From Erpobdella octoculata (taxonomy: Eukaryota; Annelida; Clitellata; Hirudinida; Erpobdellidae): DNA of 64,000 bases. The DNA lies in assembly GCA_963978895.1 (NCBI GenBank), contig OZ022238.1, forward strand, positions 6,724,650-6,788,649, written 5' to 3'. The position numbers and the translations under genes are program-made. The notes under the pieces were generated by a model. That model was not told where the DNA came from. It saw nothing but the letters and a program-made list of their open reading frames with translations, and did not search any database. Positions 31,467-42,885 of the stretch are shown piece by piece. How positions within the stretch are numbered: position 1 is the stretch's first letter; each line of letters opens with the position of its first letter.

Positions 31467-33121
31467 TAAATTATAAAACGTGGCTTTTTAAATCAGGGAA
31501 TAAATTATAGTAAAATCTATTTTAAATAATTTAAAATATGTAATAAATTATTAAATAATTTTAAAATGTTTAGTACATTGTACTTATCCATATCTTTTGT
31601 TTTTACAAAAAAAACATTTTTTCCGAACCTTTCCAGGTACAAAATTAAAGTAAATAATTGTGTCAAATCAATAGTCAACGCGACATAATTATTCAAGATC
31701 GACTGTGGTGTTACACAGCCTCACTTTATGCATTCCTACTTTAAGAATTTTTATTTCTCCCACTCTCACAAGACCTTCTCAATAAATGAGAGAACAATTT
31801 TCGGTATGAACGATTGAGAAAAACGCGTGATTAAACATTGAAAATGCATTACCGAAACCGAACACATCGAGTCGATTAACAAAAAGATTTTAAAAAATTT
31901 ACAGATTTTCCCAGGTTTAAAATAAATTCCTGGAATTAACTCATTTTTTATGTTTAAAAATTTCCAGAAAAAACTTCCTAAAGCACAATATTGATATTTT
32001 TATGTTGATCAAATTAAGTTGACCAGAGAAACTAAAAATGAAATAAAATTGAGCGTGGCAGAAAAACGACATGGCACTCAAGCTCTTAAGATTCCATTGG
32101 TCTATGCAGATAAAATGATAAAAATCTTTATAAATAAATAATTTAAAGAATAAACTCATCACTCTCAAAAAGATCTTACCACTATCAGCTGGCATTTGGA
32201 CAGCTAGCTGAGCTGCTAACGGGGTTAGTACACGACAATCACCAGGTCAACGGCTAGAGAGTGGCTTGCATGTGAATATTAACTAACTCACCCGTCCATC
32301 ACTTTGTGAGATAATAAAGATGAATGCCAGCTTCACGACTGTTCAAAAGTGGCGCCGTTGTGCAACTACCTTCACCTCTAACAAACTCTAAATAAATTTT
32401 TGTCACACTAATCATCAAGTTTTATTTAAACAAATAAATATTTTTACAAAACAAAAATCTGATGTCACCAAAAGATGCTTGGTGACAATAAGTTGGGATT
32501 ATTTAATTTTTTTAAAGGTTTTGCAGTCTCCCTAAAAATTACAACTTTATATCTTTCTGAAAAAAAAACTTCATAAGTCATATTCTAGAGGCTTATCATT
32601 TAAACCTACAGCAGGAAATGTATGAAAAATTAAAAAAAAACAATGATGTTTTGGTTGAGGAATAACCAAATAACAAAATGATTATTTAAATGTGAATTTA
32701 TTTATTTAAGTTTATTATTGAAATTGAATGTCGAACATAATCTTAACAATATCTTACAAAGAACTAAAGCACTAAATTAGTCGGCACAATTTGTCCAAAG
32801 TTAATATAAAAAACCAACTGATTTTATTAAATGTTAAACTATTATTATATTTGAAAAAATTTAATTTATCTATAAAAAAACTTTAGCGTGAAAGTAAAAA
32901 ATGAACACTTTTTAATTTCCAATTTGCTCAATACTGAAATACCCATAAAGAAATAATAAGTTAATAATGTCACATTTCCATTTTTAGTCTTAATTGCAAA
33001 ATATTTGTTATTCGTAATTTATTTATTCAAATTTGTAATGTTTTACAGCTATGATTATATTATAATCTGTTTGTAAATGTATTAAAACGCTTACTAGCTT
33101 ATGGGAACTTTTTTCCAAACT
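31467..33121. other. AT-rich, no gene supported
   Basis: Counterpart of 3669-5393. A minus-strand 84-codon frame (31941-32195) is conserved in length with copy A. Its first codons run into a GTAAGA donor-like site (MPADSG|), so at best a tiny first exon begins here; no partner exon is recognised. Confidence 0.45.
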
Positions 33122-33129
33122 TCATTTTC

Positions 33130-33361
33130 ACTGGAGTGAAGCTAGCAGACGGTCGTTGTATGGCGATAGATGTATCTTAATGTATGGGTGAAGCTAGCAG
33201 ATGCTCAAATTAATTTATTTTTTTAAAAAGAAAAAGTATCGGTAAATAAGCAAATATGTAAACAGATTTGTGACACAAGTGTTATTTACCGAAAAAAATG
33301 ACTTTGATGAAATGTAAACAAATAATGGAAGCGCTTCTGTTCCATAGTGACAAACCGCATA
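33130..33361 (+). repeat. MULE left terminal inverted repeat (outer part)
   Basis: Pairs with 57240-57481 in reverse complement. The motif GTGAAGCTAGCAGA occurs twice (near 33136 and 33186), about 50 bp apart, and twice in the right TIR; it may be a transposase-binding site. Confidence 0.9.
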
Positions 33362-35527
33362 ACTTTGACAGAAGATATCTCGGTAACTAAGATTTACAGA
33401 AAATTTTTATTTAGCTTTTTCTATTTATCTATAGTGATATTATAGTTGTGCAAAGTTTCGTTTTGACACAAGTTGTTTTAATATCTGGCCGACTCAAGAG
33501 AAAATGTACGAGTTTGGTCGTCTCCACACTGAAACACCGCTGAACTTTGACAGACGATATCTCGGTAACTAACATTTACAGAAAAATAATTTTACATTTT
33601 TGCTATTCAACAAGAGTGTTATAATAAGTGTGCAAAATTTCGTTTTGACACAAGTTGTTTTAATATCTGGCCGACTCAAGAGAAAATGTACGAGTTTGGT
33701 CGTCTCCACACTGAAACACCGCTGAACTTTGACAGACGATATCTCGGTAACTAACATTTACAGAAAAATAATTTTACATTTTTACTATTCAACAAGAGTG
33801 TTATAATAAGTGTGCAAAATTTAGTTTTGACACAAGTCGTTTTAATATCTGGCCGACTCAGGAGAAAATGTACGAGTTTGGTCGTTTCCACACTGAAACA
33901 CCGCTGAACTTTGACAGACGATATCTCGGTAACTAACATTTACAGAAAAATAATTTTACATTTTTACTATTCAACAAGAGTGTTATAATAAGTGTGCAAA
34001 ATTTCGTTTTGACACAAGTCGTTTTAATATCTGGCCGACTCAGGAGAAAATGTACGAGTTTGGTCGTTTCCACACTGAAACACCGCTGAACTTTGACAGA
34101 CGATATCTCGGTAACTAACATTTACAGAAAAATAATTTTACATTTTTACTATTCAACAAGAGTGTTATAATAAGTGTGCAAAATTTCGTTTTGACACAAG
34201 TTGTTTTAATATCTGGCCGACTCAAGAGAAAATGTACGAGTTTGGTCGTCTCCACACTGAAACACCGCTGAACTTTGACAGCCGATATCTCGGTAACTAA
34301 CATTTACAGAAAAATAATTTTACATTTTTACTATTCAACAAGAGTGTTATAATAAGTGTGCAAAATTTGACAGACGATATCTCGGTAACTAACATTTACA
34401 GAAAAATAATTTTACATTTTTACTATTCAACAAGAGTGTTATAATAAGTGTGCAAAATTTCGTTTTGACACAAGTCGTTTTAATATCTGGCCGACTCAGG
34501 AGAAAATGTACGAGTTTGGTCGTCTCCACACTGAAACACCGCTGAACTTGGCCGACTCAAGAGAAAATGTACGAGTTTGGTCGTCTCCACACTGAAACAC
34601 CGCTGAACTTTGACAGCCGATATCTCGGTAACTAACATTTACAGAAAAATAATTTTACATTTTTACTATTCAACAAGAGTGTTATAATAAGTGTGCAAAA
34701 TTTTGTTTTGACACAAGTCGTTTTAATATCTGGCCGACTCAAGAGAAAATGTACGAGTTTGGTCGTCTCCACACTGAAACACCGCTGAACTTTGACAGAC
34801 GATATCTCGGTAACTAACATTTACAGAAAAATAATTTTACATTTTTACTATTCAACAGGAGTGTAATAATAAGTGTGCAAAATTTCGTTTTGACACAAGT
34901 TGTTTTAATATCTGGCCGACTCAAGAGAAAATGTACGAGTTTGGTCGTCTCCACACTGAAACACCGCTGAACTTTGACAGACGATATCTCGGTAACTAAC
35001 ATTTACAGAAAAATAATTTTACATTTTTACTATTCAACAGGAGTGTAATAATAAGTGTGCAAAGTTTCGTTTTGACACAAGTTGTTTTAATATCTGGCCG
35101 ACTCAGGAGAAAATGTACGAGTTTGGTCGTCTCTACAGTGAAACACCGCTGAACTTTGACAGACGATATCTCGGTAACTAACATTTACAGAAAAATAATT
35201 TTACATTTTTACTATTCAACAAGAGTGTTATAATAAGTGTGCAAAATTTCGTTTTGACACAAGTTGTTTTAATATCTGGCCGACTCAAGAGAAAATGTAC
35301 GAGTTTGGTCGTCTCCACACTGAAACACCGCTGAACTTTGACAGACGATATCTCGGTAACTAACATTTACAGAAAAATAATTTTACATTTTTACTATTCA
35401 ACAGGAGTGTAATAATAAGTGTGCAAAGTTTCGTTTTGACACAAGTTGTTTTAATATCTGGCCGACTCAGGAGAAAATGTACGAGTTTGGTCGTCTCTAC
35501 AGTGAAACACCGCTGAACTTTGACAGA
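33362..35527 (+). repeat. 182-bp satellite array inside the MULE left end
   Basis: About 12 tandem units with a 182-bp period, each containing GACAGACGATATCTCGGTAAC and TCGTTTTGACACAAG. Two units around 34340-34610 are truncated by internal deletions. Each unit carries the same 62-codon minus-strand frame, which is a product of sequence identity rather than evidence of a gene. The first unit is continuous with the TIR; inverted units are at 53910-54482 and 57176-57240. Confidence 0.95.
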
Positions 35528-35550
35528 CATCGCCGCTGTGTATTGTGGTT

Positions 35551-35608
35551 CGATGCATCGGTTACAAACCGATGTTTTCTCAAAATCGATTACAAAGCTG
35601 TAATCGAT
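35551..35608. other. Two adjacent perfect hairpins at the satellite edge
   Basis: CATCGGTT-ACA-AACCGATG (35556-35574) and ATCGATTACA-AAGC-TGTAATCGAT (35585-35608) sit where the 182-bp array ends. CGATGCATCG (35551-35560) is also a perfect palindrome. Function unknown. Confidence 0.85.
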
Positions 35609-36743
35609 CCCTGACTTTTCATATAAACAAACAAACAAACCACATTCTATTATTTTATTATCTCACAAAAGTTGTCTTTTGTGTGTGTGTGTTAAAAGAT
35701 GTTCAAGGAATGTATGTTAAAAAAATTGTAAGTACTTAATGATGATTATTGAATAATAATGTTATTAGATTCGTTATTTTTCTGAATTGGTAATTCGTGT
35801 TATCCGAATAAATTTTATTTTTTTCAAACTAGTAATTACAACGACCTCAAATGGAATTTTTTTATTTATATTTAAACTTTGCCTTGCCAGTAACAAAATT
35901 CCTGGCACCGCCCCTGCAATAAAATATTTACAATCTTTTTCCTTTCTAAAAATTTTGAATTTTTTGGACATTTCCATTTTATTTAAACTTTGTTTTTTCA
36001 AACCAGCATGCTCATCTCTCACTTATACATATACACTCGATAGCTTTATCTGTGGTCGGTCATTGAACACAAGCTCCAACATCTGGTATATCCATTCAAC
36101 ATGCTTGTCGAATAACGTCCAGTCCACATTTCGCAAATCTTCCAAAGGTTCAATGAAGGGTACAGGTGTGTGTGTGTGTGTGCTCGTACTCCATAAAATC
36201 TTCTATTTAAAATGTTAAATAAAAGATTTTTTTAAATTTTAAATGAGGACTTGATCCTATCAGAAATTGACTAAGTTAAATATTAACTTATTCAAATTGT
36301 GATTGGAAGCATTACGTTACCACTTCTTGGGATTCTTCCCAACATCTAGGGATTTTTGGTACCCACCTTGCGATATTTGCTTTTTTACTTTTTTAAAAAT
36401 TTTGATGTTTTTTCAATTTAACTTTATTTCAATTTCCTCCTTTTAATCCAACGTGCTTATTTCACAGTTATACACATACTTTCGCTTTGCTTTATCGGGC
36501 GTCGGTCATTCAACACTAATATCTGGTATATCGTTTAACTTTCAATCCAGATTTCGCAAATCCTTCAAAGACTCAATGGAGCACGTATTTGTTAGTGTGT
36601 GTGGTTTTACACTCTGAAATCTGCAATTGAACTTTGTCAATTTTTAATTGGAAGCCATTTTGTTTCCGTCATTTTTAAGGTTTTCAAAGGCCTGGTCTAA
36701 AGTCAAGCCGGACCATGGCCGGGTCAAATTTTGGGGTCCAGTA
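35609..36743. repeat. Diverged direct repeat pair in the MULE left arm
   Basis: About 35880-36220 and 36310-36640 are diverged copies of one unit; shared blocks include TCTGGTATAT and ATTTCGCAAATC. No coding sequence is recognised. Confidence 0.6.
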
Positions 36744-36750
36744 TACATAT

Positions 36751-36985
36751 ATACATACATACATACATACATACATACATACATACATACATACATACAT
36801 ACATACATACATACATACATACATACATACATACATACATACATACATACATACATACATACATACATACATACATACATACATACATACATACATACAT
36901 ACATACATACATACATACATACATACATACATACATACATACATACATACATACATACATACATACATACATACATACATACATT
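36751..36985. repeat. (CATA)n microsatellite
   Basis: A near-perfect tetranucleotide array of about 235 bp. Repetitive open frames on both strands are artefacts. Confidence 0.98.
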
Positions 36986-37410
36986 ACATACACACAGGGC
37001 ATAAATACGTGCCCTCAGGCACAGACGTGCTTAGTGCTTACCATTTGAAAATCCGTGCTTCCCAAATTTTATAATTTTGAAAATGAGGGCGTGTTGTTGT
37101 GTGTTTGTTGTTTGTGAAAGAAAAAATGGTTTGAAAAACTTTAAAAAAATACCTACGAGTTTGCAGAAATAACATCCCAAATCCAATTGCGTTTTTGTGC
37201 TCATCTCGTGTCGGCGTTAGGTGGTCAGCTTATGGTGCCATCTAACAAAAAAGCTCAGGAACAAGGGTTTTTGGCGTGTGGTTCACGCTGCTTGGAATGA
37301 TCTACCGGTCTCTCTTTGAGACTACTATAAAATTTGTTTATTAAACTCTTTTAAAAAACATTTCAAAACTTTTTTCAATAATGTAACTGTGATGCGATGG
37401 ACTGTAAGAT

Positions 37411-37695
37411 GCGCCGTAGCCCAGTGGTTAAAGCAGTTATGCGCTATCATCCTGCCGTCGTAGGTTCAAATCTCAGTCACGGCGAGGCGTAATTCCGTTG
37501 AGCAAAGAATTAGAATTAACTCACACAGCTCAGGCCATCTCAGTCTATCATCCTTCACTGGTCGACAAATGAGTACTAGTTTCACGACAGGGGTGTAATA
37601 GGGTTCGGCACATTCCGATTTCGGATACAAGTACGGGTGGCATTAACACTGTGTGATCCCATATGTACGAGCTGTTCCCGGCTGACAAAATAAAT
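37411..37695 (+). mobile_element. tRNA-derived SINE
   Basis: Pol III box A (TAGCCCAGTGG, 37417-37427) and box B (GGTTCAAATCT, 37463-37473) are correctly spaced within a tRNA-like head. A ~200-bp unrelated body follows, with a short A-rich tail (AAAATAAATGCAAC). The head lacks a clean acceptor stem, so it is a SINE and not a tRNA gene. Confidence 0.8.
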
Positions 37696-37699
37696 GCAA

Positions 37700-38205
37700 C
37701 AATTAAGAAGCTTTGGTTTATGTTGTCAGATGTTGAACAGCTTAAAGTAATTGCATTTCAATTACTGAGAACAAACTTCAACTGCATCTTGACATGGTAA
37801 AAAATATAAAGAATCATTGTTTTCAATTAATTTCAAATTTTCAGACCTACTTTCCTGAACAGTTTGATGACAAAAGTTGGATACGAAATCCTTTTTCCGG
37901 AGTTGCAATGCCAACAGATTTTTCTGTACAGGATAGAGATTAATTCATTGAACTTTCATGGGATGATTGATTAAAAAACAAATTCAACAATGACTTTTTG
38001 AGTAATTTTTTAGCATAAAAGAAGAGCAGAATATGGATTGATTTCCGAAAGAGCTTTAAAATGTTTTATTACTCTCAGTACGTCATATTTCTGCGAAACT
38101 ATTTTCTTCAATGTTGTAATAAAACAAATACATATCATAACTCAAACTTAACCCAGACTTAAGACTAAAATTCACATTAATAAAGCCTTTCATCCTTCAC
38201 ATCAT
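37700..38205 (+). pseudogene. Degraded hAT transposase C-terminal fragment
   Basis: Frames on the plus strand include YFPEQFDDKSWIRNPFSG and PTDFSVQDRD, typical of the segment before the dimerisation domain in ZBED5/FAM200-like hAT transposases. A broken TSYFCE-type segment follows. Several stops and frame changes make it non-functional. Confidence 0.6.
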
Positions 38206-38381
38206 ATTACAGACAGGGCCGTAGCTAGCATACCAATTCTGGGGGGGTGTAACAGCCACATTTACCGACAAAGTTTTTCGTACTTTTTTATTCAAATAAC
38301 TTATTGATTTTATATATTGTATATTTAAAAAAAACAAGTATTAGTTCAAAAAATTGAAATATTAAAATAATACAAAAATAT

Positions 38382-38762
38382 TTAATTAATTCGGATGCGT
38401 CTTTGTTTTATTATGGACCACTTTTTCACCAATTCATCAAGATCGATGTTGTCCAGAAAGTCCTTCTCTGAAGCCAGCAATATCAAGGAGTCCAATCTAT
38501 CATCCGTCATCGTGGAACGCAAATAAGTTTCTACAAATTTTAATTTGCTAAACGTTCTTTCATCACTAGCCACAGATACAGGAGCTGACGCCATTAACTT
38601 GAAAACTTTGAAAACCCCAGGAAATATTTGTCGTTTTTGCCAGGATCGTTTCAATTGATCATTGTTTGCTGGAGTTTCTGATTCACTGAATGTATTCATA
38701 AAAATTTCAAGTTCGCCTTGGAATGAATAAACATCAGTGATTACTCCATTATTTGGCATCAC
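38382..38762 (-). pseudogene. hAT transposase C-terminal dimerisation domain remnant
   Basis: A 126-codon frame with APVSVASDERTFSKLK and RLDSLILLASEKDF, the hATC dimerisation signature (SxxSERxFSxxK...LxxLxxL). The catalytic DDE core is missing between this piece and 38791-39366, so no active transposase can be made. Confidence 0.85.
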
Positions 38763-38790
38763 GAGACAAAGTTTTTCAACATCTTTTATG

Positions 38791-39366
38791 TCAAATGTTT
38801 TTGTAGGCTGTTGAAGAATAGAAGCTTAGAAGTTTGCATAATTTTGCAAACTTACCCACAGTAATGGTGAATGCAGATTCTTTATCTAATGAATCAGTTT
38901 CACTTTCAATTGCTGGCATTTGTTCAGCTACAACGTCACTTGAGCTCTTGGATGGGAAACCAATATCAGGAGATTTTGAATTGCAGAGATCTGATATTTC
39001 AGTTTCTGTATTTTTGTCATCTCTATTATTTCTTGCATCAATCGGCTCACAATCAATTGCAGGTGATTCAAATTCGATCTCAGAGATTTCCGTTGTCGGG
39101 TTTTTTTCTTTATCACCATTTCCTATTTCAGAATCAATTTCGAATAAATTTAATTCACTTGAGATTTTTGCTCTCTTTGCAGAACTTATTGCAAAAGGAT
39201 TCTGAGGCGCACCATACTTTTCATAAGGTATCTCTTGAAGATTTTGAATGTAGTCGGGATGATAAATTCTATTGTGCGTCAGACGATAGTCGTTATCGAA
39301 GATTGAACGTGGAAAATTCTTGAGTTTGCACTTAACTTTAAATCTTTTCACGCTTGGAGGTGGCAT
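38791..39366 (-). pseudogene. hAT/ZMYM-type transposase N-terminal remnant
   Basis: A 191-codon frame starting MPPPSVKRFKVKCK, then an acidic Ser/Glu-rich linker. It ends in a frame unrelated to a transposase core. Position and orientation upstream of the hATC piece indicate the N-terminal region of the same internally deleted hAT gene. No zinc-finger cysteines are evident. Confidence 0.6.
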
Positions 39367-40533
39367 GCTGGGTCGAATTTCTAAATTGATTAAAATATCT
39401 GATTTAAACCAAGTCTTGAATTTGCAAAACTTCTTAGAAACATTTGATAAACAGCTTTTGAATGAGTAGTTTTTTTAAATCATATTCATAATTGCATTTA
39501 AAAAATAAAGTATTTTTAATTATGCACACATTGCCAATAAAGTTAAATAAAATTGAGAAGTAGTTATTTTAGCGAAAATACCGAGTAAGACATTGCTACT
39601 GAAAATATAACTGAAACTTATAATCTTAAATGAATTGAATTAAAGATTAGAAAGCCTTTAAGAAAGCTTTGGAATTAAATTTATTATAATAGATATAAAA
39701 GCCACATTGTATATAAAATGAAATAGAAAGGAAAAAAATAAAATATACAAAATAAGTTAAGGATTTAAAATAAAATATATGGAGTGAAATAAAATAAATA
39801 TAAAAATCAAACCAATATTTGATTAAAATTCCGATATAACTTGATCTCTGTCGACAAGAACTTCTAATACCTAACACACTAGGACACAAAGGAAAAAGTT
39901 TTCGCGGATTTTCTGACCTTATCGACCATACATACGAAACATACATACATCACTTAGCTTCGAACTTCCCGCTATCCTCATAAGGCCTAGCTGTATCAGG
40001 ACTTTCCCTATGTGCGTGTGTGCTGGTGAGCGTTTTCGTTTCATAGTATAGCCCTGGACTTCTTATTAGCAGCTCCATTGTTTAACCTGGTCAGCATTTT
40101 CCAATGTGTTTGTGTGCTGTTGTGCGCTCTCGTCCTGCTGTGTTACCGACAATATATTTCTATTTCAACTGAGAATCCTAAGTTTTACCGGCAATATATT
40201 TTTATCTCAACTGACAATATAAGTTTTACCAACAATATACTTCTATTTCAACTGTATAAGTTTTACCGACAATATAATATTACCGACAATGTTCTGACAA
40301 GTGGGGGGGTGGAGCACCCCCCCACACCCCCCCGTCCCGACGGGCCTGATTACAGACTTGTGCAAATCCAAGCAACCCCTGTGCTTGCATTCAAATTATT
40401 TGACTTTTATTTGACTGATTAGTTAGCGGTTATTAGCCTAATTTCATGTCATTCAAAAAGATTAAAAATAAATTAACAAAATAATTGCAACGAGTCAATT
40501 GTTTTGTTTCGGTCTTGTCTCGGCCCGTAAAAT

Positions 40534-41067
40534 CAATGTCTTATTGTCTCGGTCTTTGAGATTCAATGTCTCGTCTTGTCTTAGTCTTGGGCTGAAAATC
40601 AATTGTCTTGTGTCAGTTTTGCCAAAAAAAGTAAATTCAGCATTTTCCAGGAGAGGGGAAAAAATGTTCCCAGCATTATATATTGTATAGCTTTTTTTGC
40701 TTAAGTTTTCCTCTTTTTTGTCTATGAAACGTCAATTAAATATCAGATGTTTTAATTTTTATAAATTTTCTCATCAATGAGGGCTTTGCTTATCCTTTTG
40801 CAATGTCTTATTGTCTCGGTCTTTGAGATTCAATGTCTCGTCTTGTCTTAGTCTTGGGCTGAAAATCAATTGTCTTGTGTCAGTTTTGCCAAAAAAAGTA
40901 AATTCAGCATTTTCCAGGAGAGGGGAAAAAATGTTCCCAGCATTATATATTGTATAGCTTTTTTTGCTTAAGTTTTCCTCTTTTTTGTCTATGAAACGTC
41001 AATTAAATATCAGATGTTTTAATTTTTATAAATTTTCTCATCAATGAGGGCTTTGCTTATCCTTTTG
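40534..41067 (+). repeat. Tandem duplication, 267 bp x 2
   Basis: 40534-40800 and 40801-41067 are essentially identical, so the duplication is recent. The second copy abuts the hAT fragment at 41044. Confidence 0.95.
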
Positions 41068-41477
41068 CAGTTCTTAACATTATATTTGTGTGAAATTGGA
41101 TTTTCAACTCTTACAAATATTAAATTCAGCAAGAGAAAAAAGTTGAAGTGTGTTGAAGAAGAAATGAGAGTTTGTTTATTTGGAATTCGTCCAAGAATTG
41201 AAGAAATTTGCTGCAGAGTTCATCAATCTCAGATGTCACATTGACATTTTTATTTATGCTAGTCTCAAAAATTTAAAATGTCGTTCTTAAAAATAAAAAA
41301 GCTGATCCATTGTTAAATTTTACATTGTTTTTCCAGTTTCAAATGCACTAATAATAGCCCAAAAACAGGTTCCATTTAATGTCAAATGCTACCAAATGCG
41401 TTGGCGACCATAGTGTGCCGTCTGATTTTCCAAAGACCTCAAGTGTGCCTCCGTGCCAAAAAGGTTGAGAACCACTG
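41044..41477 (+). pseudogene. hAT (Charlie/ZBED5-like) 3' end
   Basis: The frame reads YLCEIGFSTLTNIKFSKRKK and MRVCLFGIRPRIEEICCRVH, the hATC end of SCAND3/FAM200/ZBED5-type transposases. About 230 bp later comes a terminus AAAGGTTGAGAACCACTG, the complement of the common hAT start CAGTGGTTCTCAACC. No matching 5' end was found, so the copy is truncated. Confidence 0.78.
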
Positions 41478-41542
41478 TTCCTTACAATAAAGATCTTGGT
41501 TCATTGATAACCATTGTTTTTGAAATTGCTTGAATATTGCAG

Positions 41543-41696
41543 TTGATGGACCTTCAATTGGACTTATCCGAAAACGTGAAAAATTTGAAAGGACAGCCAA
41601 TCATCGCATGGTCAAACGTCGCTAGGGCCAATAGAAGAGGGCCAAGTATCCTAAGACCAATCGTTGAAAGGCCACTCGTCGAATCAAGGGCTCGCG
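41543..41696 (+). other. Exon-like segment of unknown origin
   Basis: An open 51-codon frame lies between a good acceptor (TATTGCAG) and a good donor (CGCG|GTAAGA). It encodes LMDLQLDLSENVKNLKGQP followed by an Arg/Pro-rich part. It could be an upstream exon of the MULE gene or a captured host exon. I could not chain it in phase to a neighbour. Confidence 0.22.
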
Positions 41697-42109
41697 GTAA
41701 GAGAGACAAGCTTAGAAGCGCAACACTGTAAAACTTTCCATTTATTATTGATTGTGGTTTATTTTGTTGTACGTGATTTATCTGACGGTTATTTTTTTGG
41801 ACTTACTATGTCGCAGTCGATTGAATCAAGTTTTAGTTTGGATGCAAGGGTGAGCAGTTCAAATTGATTTTTAACGAATAATTTCAGTTTTCTTCATTTT
41901 CATGTTTAGGTCTGCATAACTTTCCAAGACTCCCAATAACAATAAATTTATTACCCTACCAGAAAATCCTGTGGCCGGGCCTGATGACAACCAAATTTAG
42001 CTTGGGTAAAATGGTGAGTTTCTATTTTATTACTTTAACTGTTTCCAAATGTAGTTGAGTCTGATATTTAAAAAAATATTTAATGAAAAAGCGCGTTTAC
42101 ACAGACAAA

Positions 42110-42356
42110 GATTGAGTGGAGTAGCTAGGGTTTTCTGCGCCCGGGGACAATACACAAACTCTGCTCCCCCTAAATAACCTCTTTTGCTTCTTGCTTCTAA
42201 AAAACCTGATGACCGGGGCGGGGCGATGGGGTACAGAAATTTTCGAAACCCTTTTTTCATTTTTCCTTCCATAAAAATCTGATGACGGGGGGAATTCGCC
42301 TCCTCCAGCCCTGTTCCCGGGAGTAACTGTTCCTCTGCCCCCTCGTTACGCCTCTG
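42110..42356. mobile_element. Possible hAT-type MITE
   Basis: The left end GGAGTAGCTAGGGTTTTCTG and the right end CCCCCTCGTTACGCCTCTG are roughly inverted and resemble hAT termini (CAGxGGCGTAxCxAGGG). The interior is GC-rich without a gene. The target duplication is not clear. Confidence 0.4.
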
Positions 42357-42499
42357 CTCCTCGAGTCAAAAATAAATTATTTTGAAGATATTTTATATAT
42401 GGAAAACATAAAAAAACTATTTACAATGTTATTCCGTTATTAAAATTGTATTTTATTTTTTAAATAATTAAGATTACGAATTAACTTAATAGCTCCTTC

Positions 42500-42885
42500 A
42501 CATTTATATAAATAGAAATCGTCCTTTTCTACAACTTCTAGTCTCTTCTCTCATTTTGTCTCGAATTGTCTACTGCAATTCTCTCTATTATGATCTCCCT
42601 CACTCCTCTTTCTAAAACCTTCAATTGTGCTGCACGCTTAGTTTCTCGCATCTCTTACTTTTCTCATATCTCTCCATCTCTTGTTCTTCTCCATTGGCTT
42701 CCTCTTTAATATAGGGTGATATTTAAAATTTGCTTACTAATGTTTAAAATTAAAAATTGCCTTTCTTCACTCGACCTAGCTAACTTAATAAAAATCCCTC
42801 CTAAGTCTGGTCTTCGATCTACCTCTCTTAACCACTTTTGTATCGTTACTGTTAAGCATTCTTTTGCTAAACGCTCTTTTTAGAA
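42500..42885 (+). pseudogene. CR1/L2-type LINE fragment
   Basis: Across frameshifts it reads FNCAARLVSRISY, LLHWLPL, RVIFKICLLMFK and KSGLRSTSLN. This matches the region C-terminal to RT in CR1/L2 LINEs. Stops and frame breaks make it dead. Confidence 0.75.

Larger units (their letters stand above)
25797..33129. repeat. Segmental duplication, copy B left part
   Basis: Matches 1-5401 in direct orientation. The left limit is set by the window edge of copy A. It contains a Helitron (29703-31466) and about 205 bp near 27795 that are absent in copy A. It ends at the MULE insertion, including the left target duplication 33122-33129. Confidence 0.93.
38214..40348 (-). mobile_element. Internally deleted hAT transposon
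   Basis: The ends are CAGGGCCGTAGCTAGC and, at the right, the complement of CAGGCCCGTCGGGACGGG. An exact 8-bp target duplication ATTACAGA flanks it (38206-38213 and 40349-40356), as expected for hAT. Only N-terminal and C-terminal transposase pieces remain inside, on the minus strand. Confidence 0.9.

Noticed and set aside
33569..35366. Eight near-identical 62-codon ORFs in tandem
   Set aside because: They are one minus-strand frame repeated by the 182-bp satellite; no promoter, splice signals or domain.
33362..35527. CRISPR-like array
   Set aside because: The 182-bp units are contiguous without unique spacers, and the genome is eukaryotic.
37411..37490. tRNA gene
   Set aside because: Box A and B are present, but the acceptor stem does not close and a 200-bp body with an A-rich tail follows: a SINE.
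41461..41477. Complete Charlie-like hAT element
   Set aside because: Only the 3' terminus and C-terminal coding remain; no matching 5' end or target duplication was found.
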